This document shows positions 47,987 through 56,656 of a DNA stretch of 64,000 nt, one piece after another. Origin of the DNA: Chloroflexota bacterium. Lineage in GTDB: Bacteria > Chloroflexota > JAJPGV01. The position numbers and the translations under genes are program-made. Location of the stretch: assembly GCA_021325635.1 (NCBI GenBank), contig JAJPGV010000049.1, positions 1 through 64,000 of the forward strand, given 5' to 3'. Position 1 is the first letter of the stretch, and every line of letters starts with the position of its first letter. The notes beneath the pieces are model-generated. The model saw only the letters and a program-made list of their open reading frames with translations, was not told the origin of the DNA and made no database searches.

Positions 47987-48691
47987 ATGGCCGTAGCCGG
48001 GGCCCTTTCGCCCACTCGCGCCATCCGCCAATCCCGGCGCATCGACGCCCGCGTGCCGGTCAGCATCCTCATCCTGCTGGCCGCCATCGGCGGGGCGCTG
48101 GTGTTCTTCAGCGCCAACAACGACACCCGCGGCGTGCTGGTCGCCACACACGACCTGCCGGCCGGCGCCACCCTGACGTCCGGCGACCTGGCCATCGCTC
48201 GCGTGCGCGTCGACGACAGCCTCTATCAGGCGGCCATCCAGCAGGCCTCGCTCAGCCAGATCGTCGGCAAGCAGCTGGCCGAGCCGGTGCACGCGCAGCA
48301 GCTGCTGGTGCCGGCCCAGGTGTCCAGCCGGCCGGTCATCGGGCCGAATGACGTGGCCATGACCATCCCGGTCGGGCCCAGCAGCGCCGTCGGCGGACGC
48401 ATCCGGGCCGGCGACAGCGTGCGCGTCATTGCCACCCTCAACAAGCAGAAGCCCGACGCCAAAACGTCCGTCGTGCTCGATCGGGCGCGCGTCTACGACG
48501 TTGGCTACGCGCAGGGCGTCACCTCGGTCACCGGCGCCGCGCCAGCTGACCCGGCCAGAACCGGCCAGATCGCCTGGATCACCATGCTTCTGGGCGCGGA
48601 CGACGCGGTCAAGCTGTCTGAGGCCCGCTGGAATGGCGACCTCGACGTGGTCCTGCTGCCGCCTGACCCACAGCCGCAGAGCAATGGCTGA
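47987..48691 (+). CDS. cpaB: Flp pilus assembly protein CpaB (SAF domain)
   Basis: N-terminal TM; VLVATHDLPAGATLTSGDLAIARV SAF motif; RAGDSVRVIATL. Confidence 0.85.
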   Translation: MAVAGALSPTRAIRQSRRIDARVPVSILILLAAIGGALVFFSANNDTRGVLVATHDLPAGATLTSGDLAIARVRVDDSLYQAAIQQASLSQIVGKQLAEPVHAQQLLVPAQVSSRPVIGPNDVAMTIPVGPSSAVGGRIRAGDSVRVIATLNKQKPDAKTSVVLDRARVYDVGYAQGVTSVTGAAPADPARTGQIAWITMLLGADDAVKLSEARWNGDLDVVLLPPDPQPQSNG

Positions 48692-50042
48692 CCAGGCTTC
48701 GGGCGCCGCCGTGCGCCTGCTGGTCGGGCTGGGCAACGCCGAACGCGAGCGGCGCCTGCTGCCGGGGCTGCTCGAATCGGGCGAGCTGGTGGTGGCCGAG
48801 CGCTGCCTGGCCGGCGACCAGCTGCTGGAGGCGCTGCGCGAGCGCCGGGGCGACGCAGCCCTGGTCGCGCTGGACCTGCACCGCCTGAACGCCGCCCTGC
48901 TGGCAGCCATGCAGGCCACCGGCGTGCCGCTCATCGGGCTGGCCAGCGGCAATCCCGGCCTGGCCGGCGCCGACGGCTGGGCGGCGCTGCTGCCCGCCGA
49001 CGCCGACGCAGGCCAGATGGCGGCCGCCATCAAGGCGGCGCTGCGCGGCGAGCGGCTCGAGCCGGCCGGCGAGCAGCCGGAGCCGGACCTCCAGCCCGCC
49101 CTTGAAGCGCCGCCCGGAGAGGCCGCGCCGGGGGTCATTGGTGTGGCCAGCGGCAAGGGCAGCCCTGGCTGCACGACGGTGGCGGTCAATCTGGCGGCGG
49201 CCCTGGGCGCCGTCGCGCCGACGCTGCTGGTCGACCTGGACGTGGCTGGTCCCAGCGTGTGCGCCGTGCTCGGCCTGGACCCCACCCGCAACCTGTTCAT
49301 GCTGGCCCACTCGGAGCCGCGCAGCGCCCGCGAGTGGACGCGCGCGCTCGAGCAGGAAACGCAGCCTCTCGGCCGCGGCAGCGCGCAGTGCCTGGTCCTG
49401 GCCGGCATCCCCAAGCCCAGCATGCGCGCCGCCATCTCGCTGCCCTTCCTGCAGCGGCTCCTGCCGGAGCTGCGCCAGCGCTACCGCTACATCGTGCTGG
49501 ACGTCGGATCGGTGGGGGTGTCCGGCGCTGACGCGCCGCAGGCCTGGCTGGCCTCGGCGGCCGGCCAGCTGCTGTTCGTAACCGCGCCCAACGTGCTCGG
49601 CGTGTGGCACGCCAAGTCGGCCCTGACCCATGTGCCGGAGCTGGAGCACCAGGCCGTGGCCCTGGTCATCAACCAGCACGACCGCCGCACCCACCACACC
49701 CGCGCCGACATCGAATGGGCCCTGGGCCGCCAGGCGGCGGCCGTCATCCCCTACGACCACCGCGCCATCGAGAAAGCGCTGGCGGCACAGCGGCCGGTCA
49801 TCTTCGACCGCCGCAGCCGCGCCGGCAAGACCCTGCTGGACCTGGCGGAACGGCTGAACGGCGGCTACATCCTGCTGCCCAACGACGCCGCCGTGAAGAC
49901 GCCGGGCTGGGCCAGACCCTGGCCGAAGGTCCAGCTACCGCGCCGCCGCAAAGGGGCTCCGGCACCAGGAGCAGCTCCGAGAGCGGAACCCGACGTCATC
50001 ACACAGGAGGTGGACGATGGCGATCGCGCCCCCGCCCTCTAA
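48684..50042 (+). CDS. Pilus assembly ATPase TadZ/CpaE (MinD-like)
   Basis: GVASGKGSPGCTTVAVNLAAALG deviant Walker A, VDLDVAGPSV, Tad operon context. Confidence 0.85.
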   Translation: MADQASGAAVRLLVGLGNAERERRLLPGLLESGELVVAERCLAGDQLLEALRERRGDAALVALDLHRLNAALLAAMQATGVPLIGLASGNPGLAGADGWAALLPADADAGQMAAAIKAALRGERLEPAGEQPEPDLQPALEAPPGEAAPGVIGVASGKGSPGCTTVAVNLAAALGAVAPTLLVDLDVAGPSVCAVLGLDPTRNLFMLAHSEPRSAREWTRALEQETQPLGRGSAQCLVLAGIPKPSMRAAISLPFLQRLLPELRQRYRYIVLDVGSVGVSGADAPQAWLASAAGQLLFVTAPNVLGVWHAKSALTHVPELEHQAVALVINQHDRRTHHTRADIEWALGRQAAAVIPYDHRAIEKALAAQRPVIFDRRSRAGKTLLDLAERLNGGYILLPNDAAVKTPGWARPWPKVQLPRRRKGAPAPGAAPRAEPDVITQEVDDGDRAPAL

Positions 50043-51377
50043 CAGCGGGGCCTCCCGGACGGGGTCCTCGCGGACGGCGAATCGGGCCTACGCCGACCGC
50101 GCCACCGAACGCGAGCTGCGGCAGGCCATCCGCGTCGAGGTCGACCGGCTGCTCGCCGACCGCCAGCTGCTGGCGCCGGGGCCGCAGGAGGAGGAGCAGA
50201 TTCGAGCGCTCATCCGGGACCGGGTGGCCAGCTACCAGCGGGAGCACGCCGAGATGAACCAGCCGCTGCTGTCGGACGCCAACGGCGTGGCCGAGCGCAT
50301 CTTCAACGACCTGCTGCGCCTCGGCCTGCTGGAGCCCCTGATGCGCGACGACCGGATCGAAGAGGTCACCTGCAACGGGCCCGGAAGAGTGTTCGTGGTC
50401 CAGGACGGCCGCAAGCGCCTGGTCGACGACCTGTTCTTCGACGAGGACGAGGACCTACGTGCGCTAGTCAAGCGCCTCATCGGGCCACTGGCAAGCGCCT
50501 GGACGAGTCCTCGCCCATGGTCGACGCCACCCTGCCCGACGGCTCGCGCCTGAACGCCGCTATCCCGCCGGCCACCAGCTCCTATCTCGGCACCTCGGTC
50601 AGCATCCGAAAATTTATCCTCGGCGCCTACTCGCTTGATGAGTTGACGGCCCGCGGCAGCCTGAGCGAGTCGGCCGCCCAGTTCCTGGACGCCGCCGTCC
50701 AGGGCGGCTGCAACATCGTCGTCAGCGGGCCGACCGGCAGCGGCAAGACGACCATGCTCAACTGCCTGGGCGCCTGCATCGCCTCACTGGACGAACGCGT
50801 CGTGACCTGCGAGGAGGTGGCCGAGCTCGCCCTGGAGCGACACCTGCCCGACTGTGTGTCGCTGCACGCCCGCGGCGGCAACCTCGAAGGTGCCGGCGAG
50901 ATTCGCATCCGCGACCTGGTCAAGAACGCGCTGCGCATGCGGCCCACCCGCATCGTGGTCGGCGAGGTCCGCGGCGCCGAGAGCCTGGACATGCTCATGG
51001 CCATGAACACCGGCCACGAGGGATCGCTGACGACGGTCCACGGCAATTCGCCCCGCGACGCCCTGGAACGCTTGACGACGCTGGCCATGTTCGCCGACGA
51101 GAAGCTCGGCCATGAGGCGCTGACCCGCATGGTCAGCCGCACCATCGACCTGGTGGTCCAGCTGCGCTTCGAACCGCGCACCCGGCGCCGCCGCGTGGAG
51201 TCCATCTTCGAGGTCACCGGTCAGGACACGGGCACCATCACCGGCAACGAGCTGTGGGCCATCGACCCGGCCACCGACCGCCTGACCTGGACCGGCATCC
51301 GGCCGGCGGCCCTGAAGCGCATGGCGGCCAAGGACATCCCCTACGAGCCGCCGCTGGGCGAGGTGCGCGGCGCATGA
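50017..51377 (+). pseudogene. tadA: TadA/CpaF secretion ATPase with apparent 1-nt deletion near 50490
   Basis: N-part to VKRLIGPL in one frame, then GKRLDESSPMVDATLPDGSRLNA...GPTGSGKTTML...VGEVRGAE in next frame. Confidence 0.85.
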
Positions 51378-51490
51378 CCGGCCTCCTGTTCGCCTGTCTG
51401 TCACCGGCGCGCCAAGGTGGTACGCCGGGTCACGGCCATGTCACGTTCGCGTCACACGCGCCTGGATAGCGTGAGGGTCGAGAACACGCC

Positions 51491-52351
51491 ATGCCTGTGC
51501 CGCTGCTGCTGTCCCTGGGTTTCGGGTTCGGCGTTTACCTGCTGTTCGAGGGGCTGACCAGCCCCCGTCGCGAGCGCCAGGAGACCGACCGGCTGCGGCG
51601 GCTGCGCGACTTCCTGCACCGCTCCGGGCTGCACGACGTCAGCCCGCGCGACTTCCTGCTGTTCTCGCTCGGCGCCGGCCTGCTCGGCGCGCTCGTCACC
51701 CAGCAGCTGCTGCGCTGGGCCTTCCTCAGCCCGCTGGCCGGCCTGCTCGGCGCCTGTCTGCCGTATGTCTACTTCGCCCGGCGCGAGCAGCGACGCCGGG
51801 CCGTGTTCCAGGTGGCGCTGGCCGACGCTGTGGCCCAGCTGCGAGATGGCATCCGCACGGGCCTGTCGGTCCAGGAGGCGCTCATCGGCCTGGCCCGCAC
51901 CGGACCGGACGTGCTGCGGGCCGAGTTCTCGGCGCTGGTGCGGGAAAGCCGGCTGGACGGCTTCGAGACCAGCCTCAACGCCCTGCGCGATCGCCTGGCC
52001 GACCCGCTGTTCGACCAGGTCGCGGCCACGCTGGTGCTCAACGAGCAGCTGGGCGGGCGCAATGTCAGCCAGGTGCTCGACCGCCTGGCGGCCTCGACCC
52101 GCGGCCAGCTGCGGGTACAGCAGGACATCCGCGCTCAGCAGGCCCAGAACGCCGTGACCGCCCTGGTCATGGTGCTCATTCCGGTCTTCCTGCTGGTGGC
52201 CATCCGCGTCCTGAACCCCGACTACCTGACGGTCTTCTCCGTCTGGCCGGGGCAGCTGGTGCTCATCGCCTGCTTCATCTCCCTGGTCGTCGGCTACCGA
52301 GCCGTGCGCTGGTGCGCCCAGCTGCCCGGGGAGCCGCGGGTGCTGCGGTGA
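51491..52351 (+). CDS. tadB: TadB-like type II secretion F domain protein
   Basis: T2SSF-like 'LADAVAQLRDGIRTGLSVQEALIGLARTGPDVLRAEFSALVRES' and TM segments. Confidence 0.85.
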   Translation: MPVPLLLSLGFGFGVYLLFEGLTSPRRERQETDRLRRLRDFLHRSGLHDVSPRDFLLFSLGAGLLGALVTQQLLRWAFLSPLAGLLGACLPYVYFARREQRRRAVFQVALADAVAQLRDGIRTGLSVQEALIGLARTGPDVLRAEFSALVRESRLDGFETSLNALRDRLADPLFDQVAATLVLNEQLGGRNVSQVLDRLAASTRGQLRVQQDIRAQQAQNAVTALVMVLIPVFLLVAIRVLNPDYLTVFSVWPGQLVLIACFISLVVGYRAVRWCAQLPGEPRVLR

Positions 52352-53337
52352 ACGTGACCTGGGGTCACATGGCGCTCGACCTGGCGGCGCTGCCGTCCGG
52401 CTGGATCGCCTGGCCGCTGCTGTTTGGCCTGGGCGTGTACTTGCTCCTGATGGCTCAGCCGCTGGGCCGGCCAAAGCCCAGCCTGGCCGAGCTGCTGCGC
52501 CGGCTGGACGTCGACGAGCGCATCCGCGACCAGGCCAACCGCCGCTCCAGCAAGCCTGTCTTCTCGTCGCCGCTCCTGGAGCGCATGCTGCGGCCGGTGC
52601 TGGACGACGCCGGCCTGGCGGTCCGGCAGTGGCTGGGGCGCGTCGGCCTGTCCGGCGGCCGGGACCTTGAGCGCAAGCTGCGCCAGGCCGGCTCGGGCCT
52701 GGAGCCGGCCCAGTTCTTCGGCGAGAAGCTGGCCCTGGGCGTCATCGGGCTGGGCCTGTTCCCGCTGACCGACGCGTTGGGCATCGACCCCTTCGGCAGC
52801 TGGCCGATGTGGGTCTGGGTGGCCGGCCTCGCCGCCGGCTTCTTCGCGCCGGACCTATACCTGGAGCAGCGCCTGGCTCGCCGCCGCTCCCAGGTCCTCA
52901 TGGAACTTCCGGTCCTGTGCGACATGCTGACCATCTGCACCTCGGCCGGCCTGGCCCTGGAGCAGGCCCTGAACGTGGTCGCCCGCCAGAGCGGCGGCCT
53001 CATGGCCCAGGAGCTGCAGCAGGTCAGCCGCGAGGTGGCCCTCGGCCAGCGGCCGCTGCTCGACTCGCTCGACGGCATGGCCGAGCGCAACGGCGTGCCC
53101 GAGCTGAGCCGCTTCGTGAGCCAGCTGCAGGCCGCCCATGAGCAGGGCATCCCGGTCGTCCAGGCGCTGTCCGAGCAGTCCGAGGCGCTGCGCGAGGAGA
53201 AGCGTCAGCGCGTCGTAGCCGAGGGCGGCCGGGCCACTGTGCGCATGCTGCTGCCGGTGGCCGCGTTCATCCTGCCGGTCTATTTCGTGGTCCTGCTTGG
53301 CCCGGCGGTCATGCAGGTGGCGCATCTCGGTGACTGA
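52348..53337 (+). CDS. tadC: TadC-like type II secretion F domain protein
   Basis: MELPVLCDMLTICTSAGLALEQALNVVARQSGGLMAQELQQVSREV; GTG start overlaps tadB. Confidence 0.85.
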   Translation: MNVTWGHMALDLAALPSGWIAWPLLFGLGVYLLLMAQPLGRPKPSLAELLRRLDVDERIRDQANRRSSKPVFSSPLLERMLRPVLDDAGLAVRQWLGRVGLSGGRDLERKLRQAGSGLEPAQFFGEKLALGVIGLGLFPLTDALGIDPFGSWPMWVWVAGLAAGFFAPDLYLEQRLARRRSQVLMELPVLCDMLTICTSAGLALEQALNVVARQSGGLMAQELQQVSREVALGQRPLLDSLDGMAERNGVPELSRFVSQLQAAHEQGIPVVQALSEQSEALREEKRQRVVAEGGRATVRMLLPVAAFILPVYFVVLLGPAVMQVAHLGD

Positions 53338-53389
53338 GACCTGCGGTCGGCGAGCCGGCCAGAAACAACTACTCCCAAAGGAGGCGCGC

Positions 53390-53605
53390 ATGTCCACATC
53401 ACTGTTGAGGGTCTGGGTCAATGCCCAGTCCCGCCTGGAGCTGCTCGGGGAACGCCTGACCCGGCCTCAGCGCGGCGCGGCGATGGTCGAGTACGGCCTG
53501 ATCGTCGCGCTTATCTCGCTGGTCGCCATGGTCGGCGTGAAGTTCCTGGGCACCACCATCGGCAGCGTGTTCCAGAGCATCGCCGGACGCATCGCCGGCG
53601 TGTGA
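53390..53605 (+). CDS. Flp/Fap-type pilin
   Basis: RGAAMVEYGLIVALISLVAMVGVKFLG Flp signature with Glu+5-like; SD aaggagg. Confidence 0.93.
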   Translation: MSTSLLRVWVNAQSRLELLGERLTRPQRGAAMVEYGLIVALISLVAMVGVKFLGTTIGSVFQSIAGRIAGV

Positions 53606-53606
53606 C

Positions 53607-54089
53607 GTGACGTCACGTCACGCCGTCTGGGCACGCCTGCGGCGGCAGCGCGGCGCGGTCATGGCCGAGGCGGCCATCGCCTTCCCGGTGCTGCTCATGG
53701 CGGCCATCGCACTGCTGCAGTTCGCCGTCTTCTATCACGCCCAGAACGTGGTCACGGCCTCGGTCCAGGAGGGCGCCCGCGTGGCCGCCGAGGAGGACCG
53801 CACCGTCGACGACGGCGTGCACTACGCCCAGACGCTCATGACCACCGGCCTGGGCAAGACCGCCGGCGACGTGCAGCTGACCGGCATCGACGGCGGCTAC
53901 GCCGTGGCGGTCGAAGCCAAGGGCAGCCTGCACCTGATCGTGCCCTGGTCGTTCGACGCTCGCCTGCCGCTGTTCGCTCGGGCGGTCGTCAGCAAGGAGA
54001 AGTTCCGTGTTGGGACCGGGCAGTACGACGTAGCCGCGGCTGGCTGTGGCGCAGGTCCCTGTGGCGGAGCCACCGCGGCTCGGCCCTGA
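53607..54089 (+). CDS. TadE-like pseudopilin
   Basis: RGAVMAEAAIAFPVLLMAAIALLQFAVFYHAQNVV. Confidence 0.85.
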   Translation: MTSRHAVWARLRRQRGAVMAEAAIAFPVLLMAAIALLQFAVFYHAQNVVTASVQEGARVAAEEDRTVDDGVHYAQTLMTTGLGKTAGDVQLTGIDGGYAVAVEAKGSLHLIVPWSFDARLPLFARAVVSKEKFRVGTGQYDVAAAGCGAGPCGGATAARP

Positions 54090-54484
54090 TCGAGACCGGG
54101 CTGGTCCTGCCGGTGGTGCTGCTGCTGGTGTTTGGCGTCATCGGCATGGGCCGCATCACCCAGGCGCGTATCGCCGTCAGCGGCGTGGCCCGAGAAGCCG
54201 CGCGAGCGGCGGCGCTGGCCAACAGCGCCTCGGAGGCGTCGAGTCAGGGCGCTGCCCGGGCGCAGGAAGTCGCCTCCGGCTACCGGCTGACCAACGGCTC
54301 GCTGAAAGTCACCGTCGACCCCGGCGCCTTCGACCGCGGCGGTCAGGTTCAGGCCGGCGCGGAGTACGACGTCCAGCTGAAAGACCTGCCGCTCATGCAG
54401 TGGACTAAGGTCCACGTCGAAGGCCACGCCGCCGAGCGCATCGACCTGTACCGCAGCCGCTGGCTGCCGGAGGGGCAGTCGTGA
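54044..54484 (+). CDS. Second TadE-like pseudopilin; start unresolved (no ATG/GTG/TTG upstream of TM)
   Basis: RGSALIETGLVLPVVLLLVFGVIGMGRITQARIAVSGVAREAARAAA; CTG 54044 or 54059 are the only nearby candidates. Confidence 0.75.
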   Translation: MWRRSLWRSHRGSALIETGLVLPVVLLLVFGVIGMGRITQARIAVSGVAREAARAAALANSASEASSQGAARAQEVASGYRLTNGSLKVTVDPGAFDRGGQVQAGAEYDVQLKDLPLMQWTKVHVEGHAAERIDLYRSRWLPEGQS

Positions 54485-54939
54485 AGGCACTGGTCGCGAG
54501 GCTGGTCTGCCGGCTGACCGGGCGGCAGCGCGGCGCAGCCATGGTGTGGCTGGCGGTCATGCTGCCGTTCGTCCTATCTATATGTGGCCTGGCCGTGGAC
54601 GGCGGCGCCATCTTCAAGGCCCGCCGCGATCTGCAGGACGTGGCCGACTCCGCCGCGCGGGCCGGGGCCATGCAGATCGACCAGAATGTCTACCGCGCCA
54701 GCTCCGGCTCGAGCATCGTGATTGACACGTCGGCAGCGCGGGCGACGGCCGGCGATTACCTCACGCAGGCGCCGGACATCGACGCCCAGGTCGCGGCCGA
54801 TCAGGGGCGGGTGACCGTGCAGGTGCGTCGCAAGGTGCCCACCGCCTTTCTGCGCATCGTTCACATTGACTCGGCCCAGATCGGCGCTACCGCAGTGGCC
54901 CTTCCGCGCCACGGCATCCAGCAGGAGCAGCGTCCATGA
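54481..54939 (+). CDS. TadG-like pilus assembly protein
   Basis: RGAAMVWLAVMLPFVLSICGLAVDGGAIFKARRDLQDVADSAARAGA. Confidence 0.9.
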   Translation: MKALVARLVCRLTGRQRGAAMVWLAVMLPFVLSICGLAVDGGAIFKARRDLQDVADSAARAGAMQIDQNVYRASSGSSIVIDTSAARATAGDYLTQAPDIDAQVAADQGRVTVQVRRKVPTAFLRIVHIDSAQIGATAVALPRHGIQQEQRP

Positions 54940-54951
54940 GGAGGTACACGC

Positions 54952-55581
54952 ATGGCTCTGAATGAGACACCCAGCGGCCGGCCGTACTGGCCGATAGCGC
55001 TCGCTCTGGTGGTTGGAGTCGCCGTGCTCGTCACGGCTGGAGTCGTGTTAAGCGGCCGATTTCGAACGCCCGTCGGGGTGCAGCCGGCGCCATCGATACC
55101 GATAGCTACGAGTCCTATTGCGCAGGCGCAAGGCAACACATTAGTTGCGTCCCAGCAGCTTTCAAGTCCGGCAGCCTCATCGGCAGCAGGCGCCCAGCAG
55201 CAGATTGAAGCAGCGTATCTGCGCTACTGGCAGGTCTACTCGGACGCAGTGCTCAACCTCGATCCAAGCCATCTGAATGAGGTGCTCGCCGGCAGGGCGC
55301 TTCAGCTAGTGACTGACGAAATCAACGGGCTCAAAGCGCAAGACAAGCCCGCCAAGATTGACGTACAGCATTCCTACGCGATTGTTCGCTTCGACCAGAC
55401 TAGTGCGACGCTGGTCGACGACTACCTGAGCCGAAGCGTGCTCGTTGACCCGTCGACAAAGCAGCCGCTTCCCCGCTCGGACCCACCGACGCGAGTTCGC
55501 CAGAGCTTCGAATTCCAGAAGGCAGATGGCAACTGGAAAATCTTGGACGGCACCCGCCAGACGTTGCCGAGCTCGCGATGA
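54952..55581 (+). CDS. Hypothetical membrane-anchored protein (NTF2-like)
   Basis: TM then 'AAYLRYWQVYSDAVLNLDPSHLNEVLAG...WKILDG'. Confidence 0.7.
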   Translation: MALNETPSGRPYWPIALALVVGVAVLVTAGVVLSGRFRTPVGVQPAPSIPIATSPIAQAQGNTLVASQQLSSPAASSAAGAQQQIEAAYLRYWQVYSDAVLNLDPSHLNEVLAGRALQLVTDEINGLKAQDKPAKIDVQHSYAIVRFDQTSATLVDDYLSRSVLVDPSTKQPLPRSDPPTRVRQSFEFQKADGNWKILDGTRQTLPSSR

Positions 55582-56642
55582 CGCCATTTCCGAGGTCCGC
55601 AATCGCGGTGGGTTTGCTGCTCAGCTTCACGTCGCCTGGTGTTGCTAGCGCCGAGGGTCCAGGCAGCTCCAGCTTCACTGAGAACGCAAACTGGCCACAG
55701 CCTCACTTCCAGGCCAAGGTCGAATCCCGTTCGGATGGAGTCGACGTTCGGATCTCTGCGCGCGAGACTATCCGGGGGAACTCAGGCAGTCCACAACAAG
55801 CCGCTGGTCCAGCGCCGGCTGCCCCGCCACCCTCGACTGTCCAGAGCAGTCCCGGACCGGTGGCCGCACCTAACTCCACAGTTCGCTCGTGGAGTGACGA
55901 CTTCGGTTTCCATTCCAAATCGGCGGACGGCCACCAGGCTGACCTCACTCCCACGAATGTCAGTTCGGCGTCGCAAGGAATGTGGTCCTCGGAGTTTCAG
56001 GGGCATCCATCGCAGATGCCTTACGTGCTGACGATCGACAACCAGTTCCAAGACATCGTTTGGATCCCATACCAGCCGGATCCCCAATTGCAGTTCGGCC
56101 CTGCGCCAGAACCCCCACCCAACACGCCGGGGGCAGGCTGCGGCGGCTGTACCGATGCCCGCCAGGTCGCGCTGGACATGGTGACGCACATTCCGTTGCC
56201 GCCGATCAAGCTTCGCGTGAATCCCGACGTCGGCCTGGTTGGCATGGCGGGCTGGTTCTGGGTCGATGGCTATCGCGGCGAGACCATTCAGGAATCCCGA
56301 ACGGTCACCGTTCCGCCTCCCGCGCCGGGCCTGCCACCAAGTTCTTTCACCGTGACTGTCCGGCTGTGGGGAGAGGACTACTCCTGGGCCTTCGGAGACG
56401 GCAAGACCCTTGAGACCACTTCGCTCGGCAAGGCGTATCCAACGGAGAGCGACATCCAGCACAACTACCAGCACTCGTCTTTGCCGTTCGCCGACGGCTT
56501 CCCGGTCTTCCTGACAGTCCACTTCCACGCCGAGTTCTCAGTTAACGGCGGTGCTCCACAGGGGCTGCCGCCCATCCAGCACACCTGGCAGGCCAACCAC
56601 CCGGTCCAGGAGATTCAGGCTGTGCTGAACCGCCAGCCATAG
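55578..56642 (+). CDS. Secreted hypothetical protein of Tad locus, PKD-like segment
   Basis: Signal-like N-terminus; 'YSWAFGDGKTLETTSLGKAYPTESDIQHNYQHSS'. Confidence 0.7.
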   Translation: MTPFPRSAIAVGLLLSFTSPGVASAEGPGSSSFTENANWPQPHFQAKVESRSDGVDVRISARETIRGNSGSPQQAAGPAPAAPPPSTVQSSPGPVAAPNSTVRSWSDDFGFHSKSADGHQADLTPTNVSSASQGMWSSEFQGHPSQMPYVLTIDNQFQDIVWIPYQPDPQLQFGPAPEPPPNTPGAGCGGCTDARQVALDMVTHIPLPPIKLRVNPDVGLVGMAGWFWVDGYRGETIQESRTVTVPPPAPGLPPSSFTVTVRLWGEDYSWAFGDGKTLETTSLGKAYPTESDIQHNYQHSSLPFADGFPVFLTVHFHAEFSVNGGAPQGLPPIQHTWQANHPVQEIQAVLNRQP

Positions 56643-56656
56643 AAGTGGAGGACCCG

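Noticed and set aside
48609-49760. 383-aa minus-strand ORF (and 47888-49435 minus)
   Set aside because: Antisense to cpaB/tadZ; coding signal belongs to plus strand.
50480-50500. Programmed frameshift in tadA
   Set aside because: No slippery heptamer or downstream structure evident; a G-run deletion explains it.
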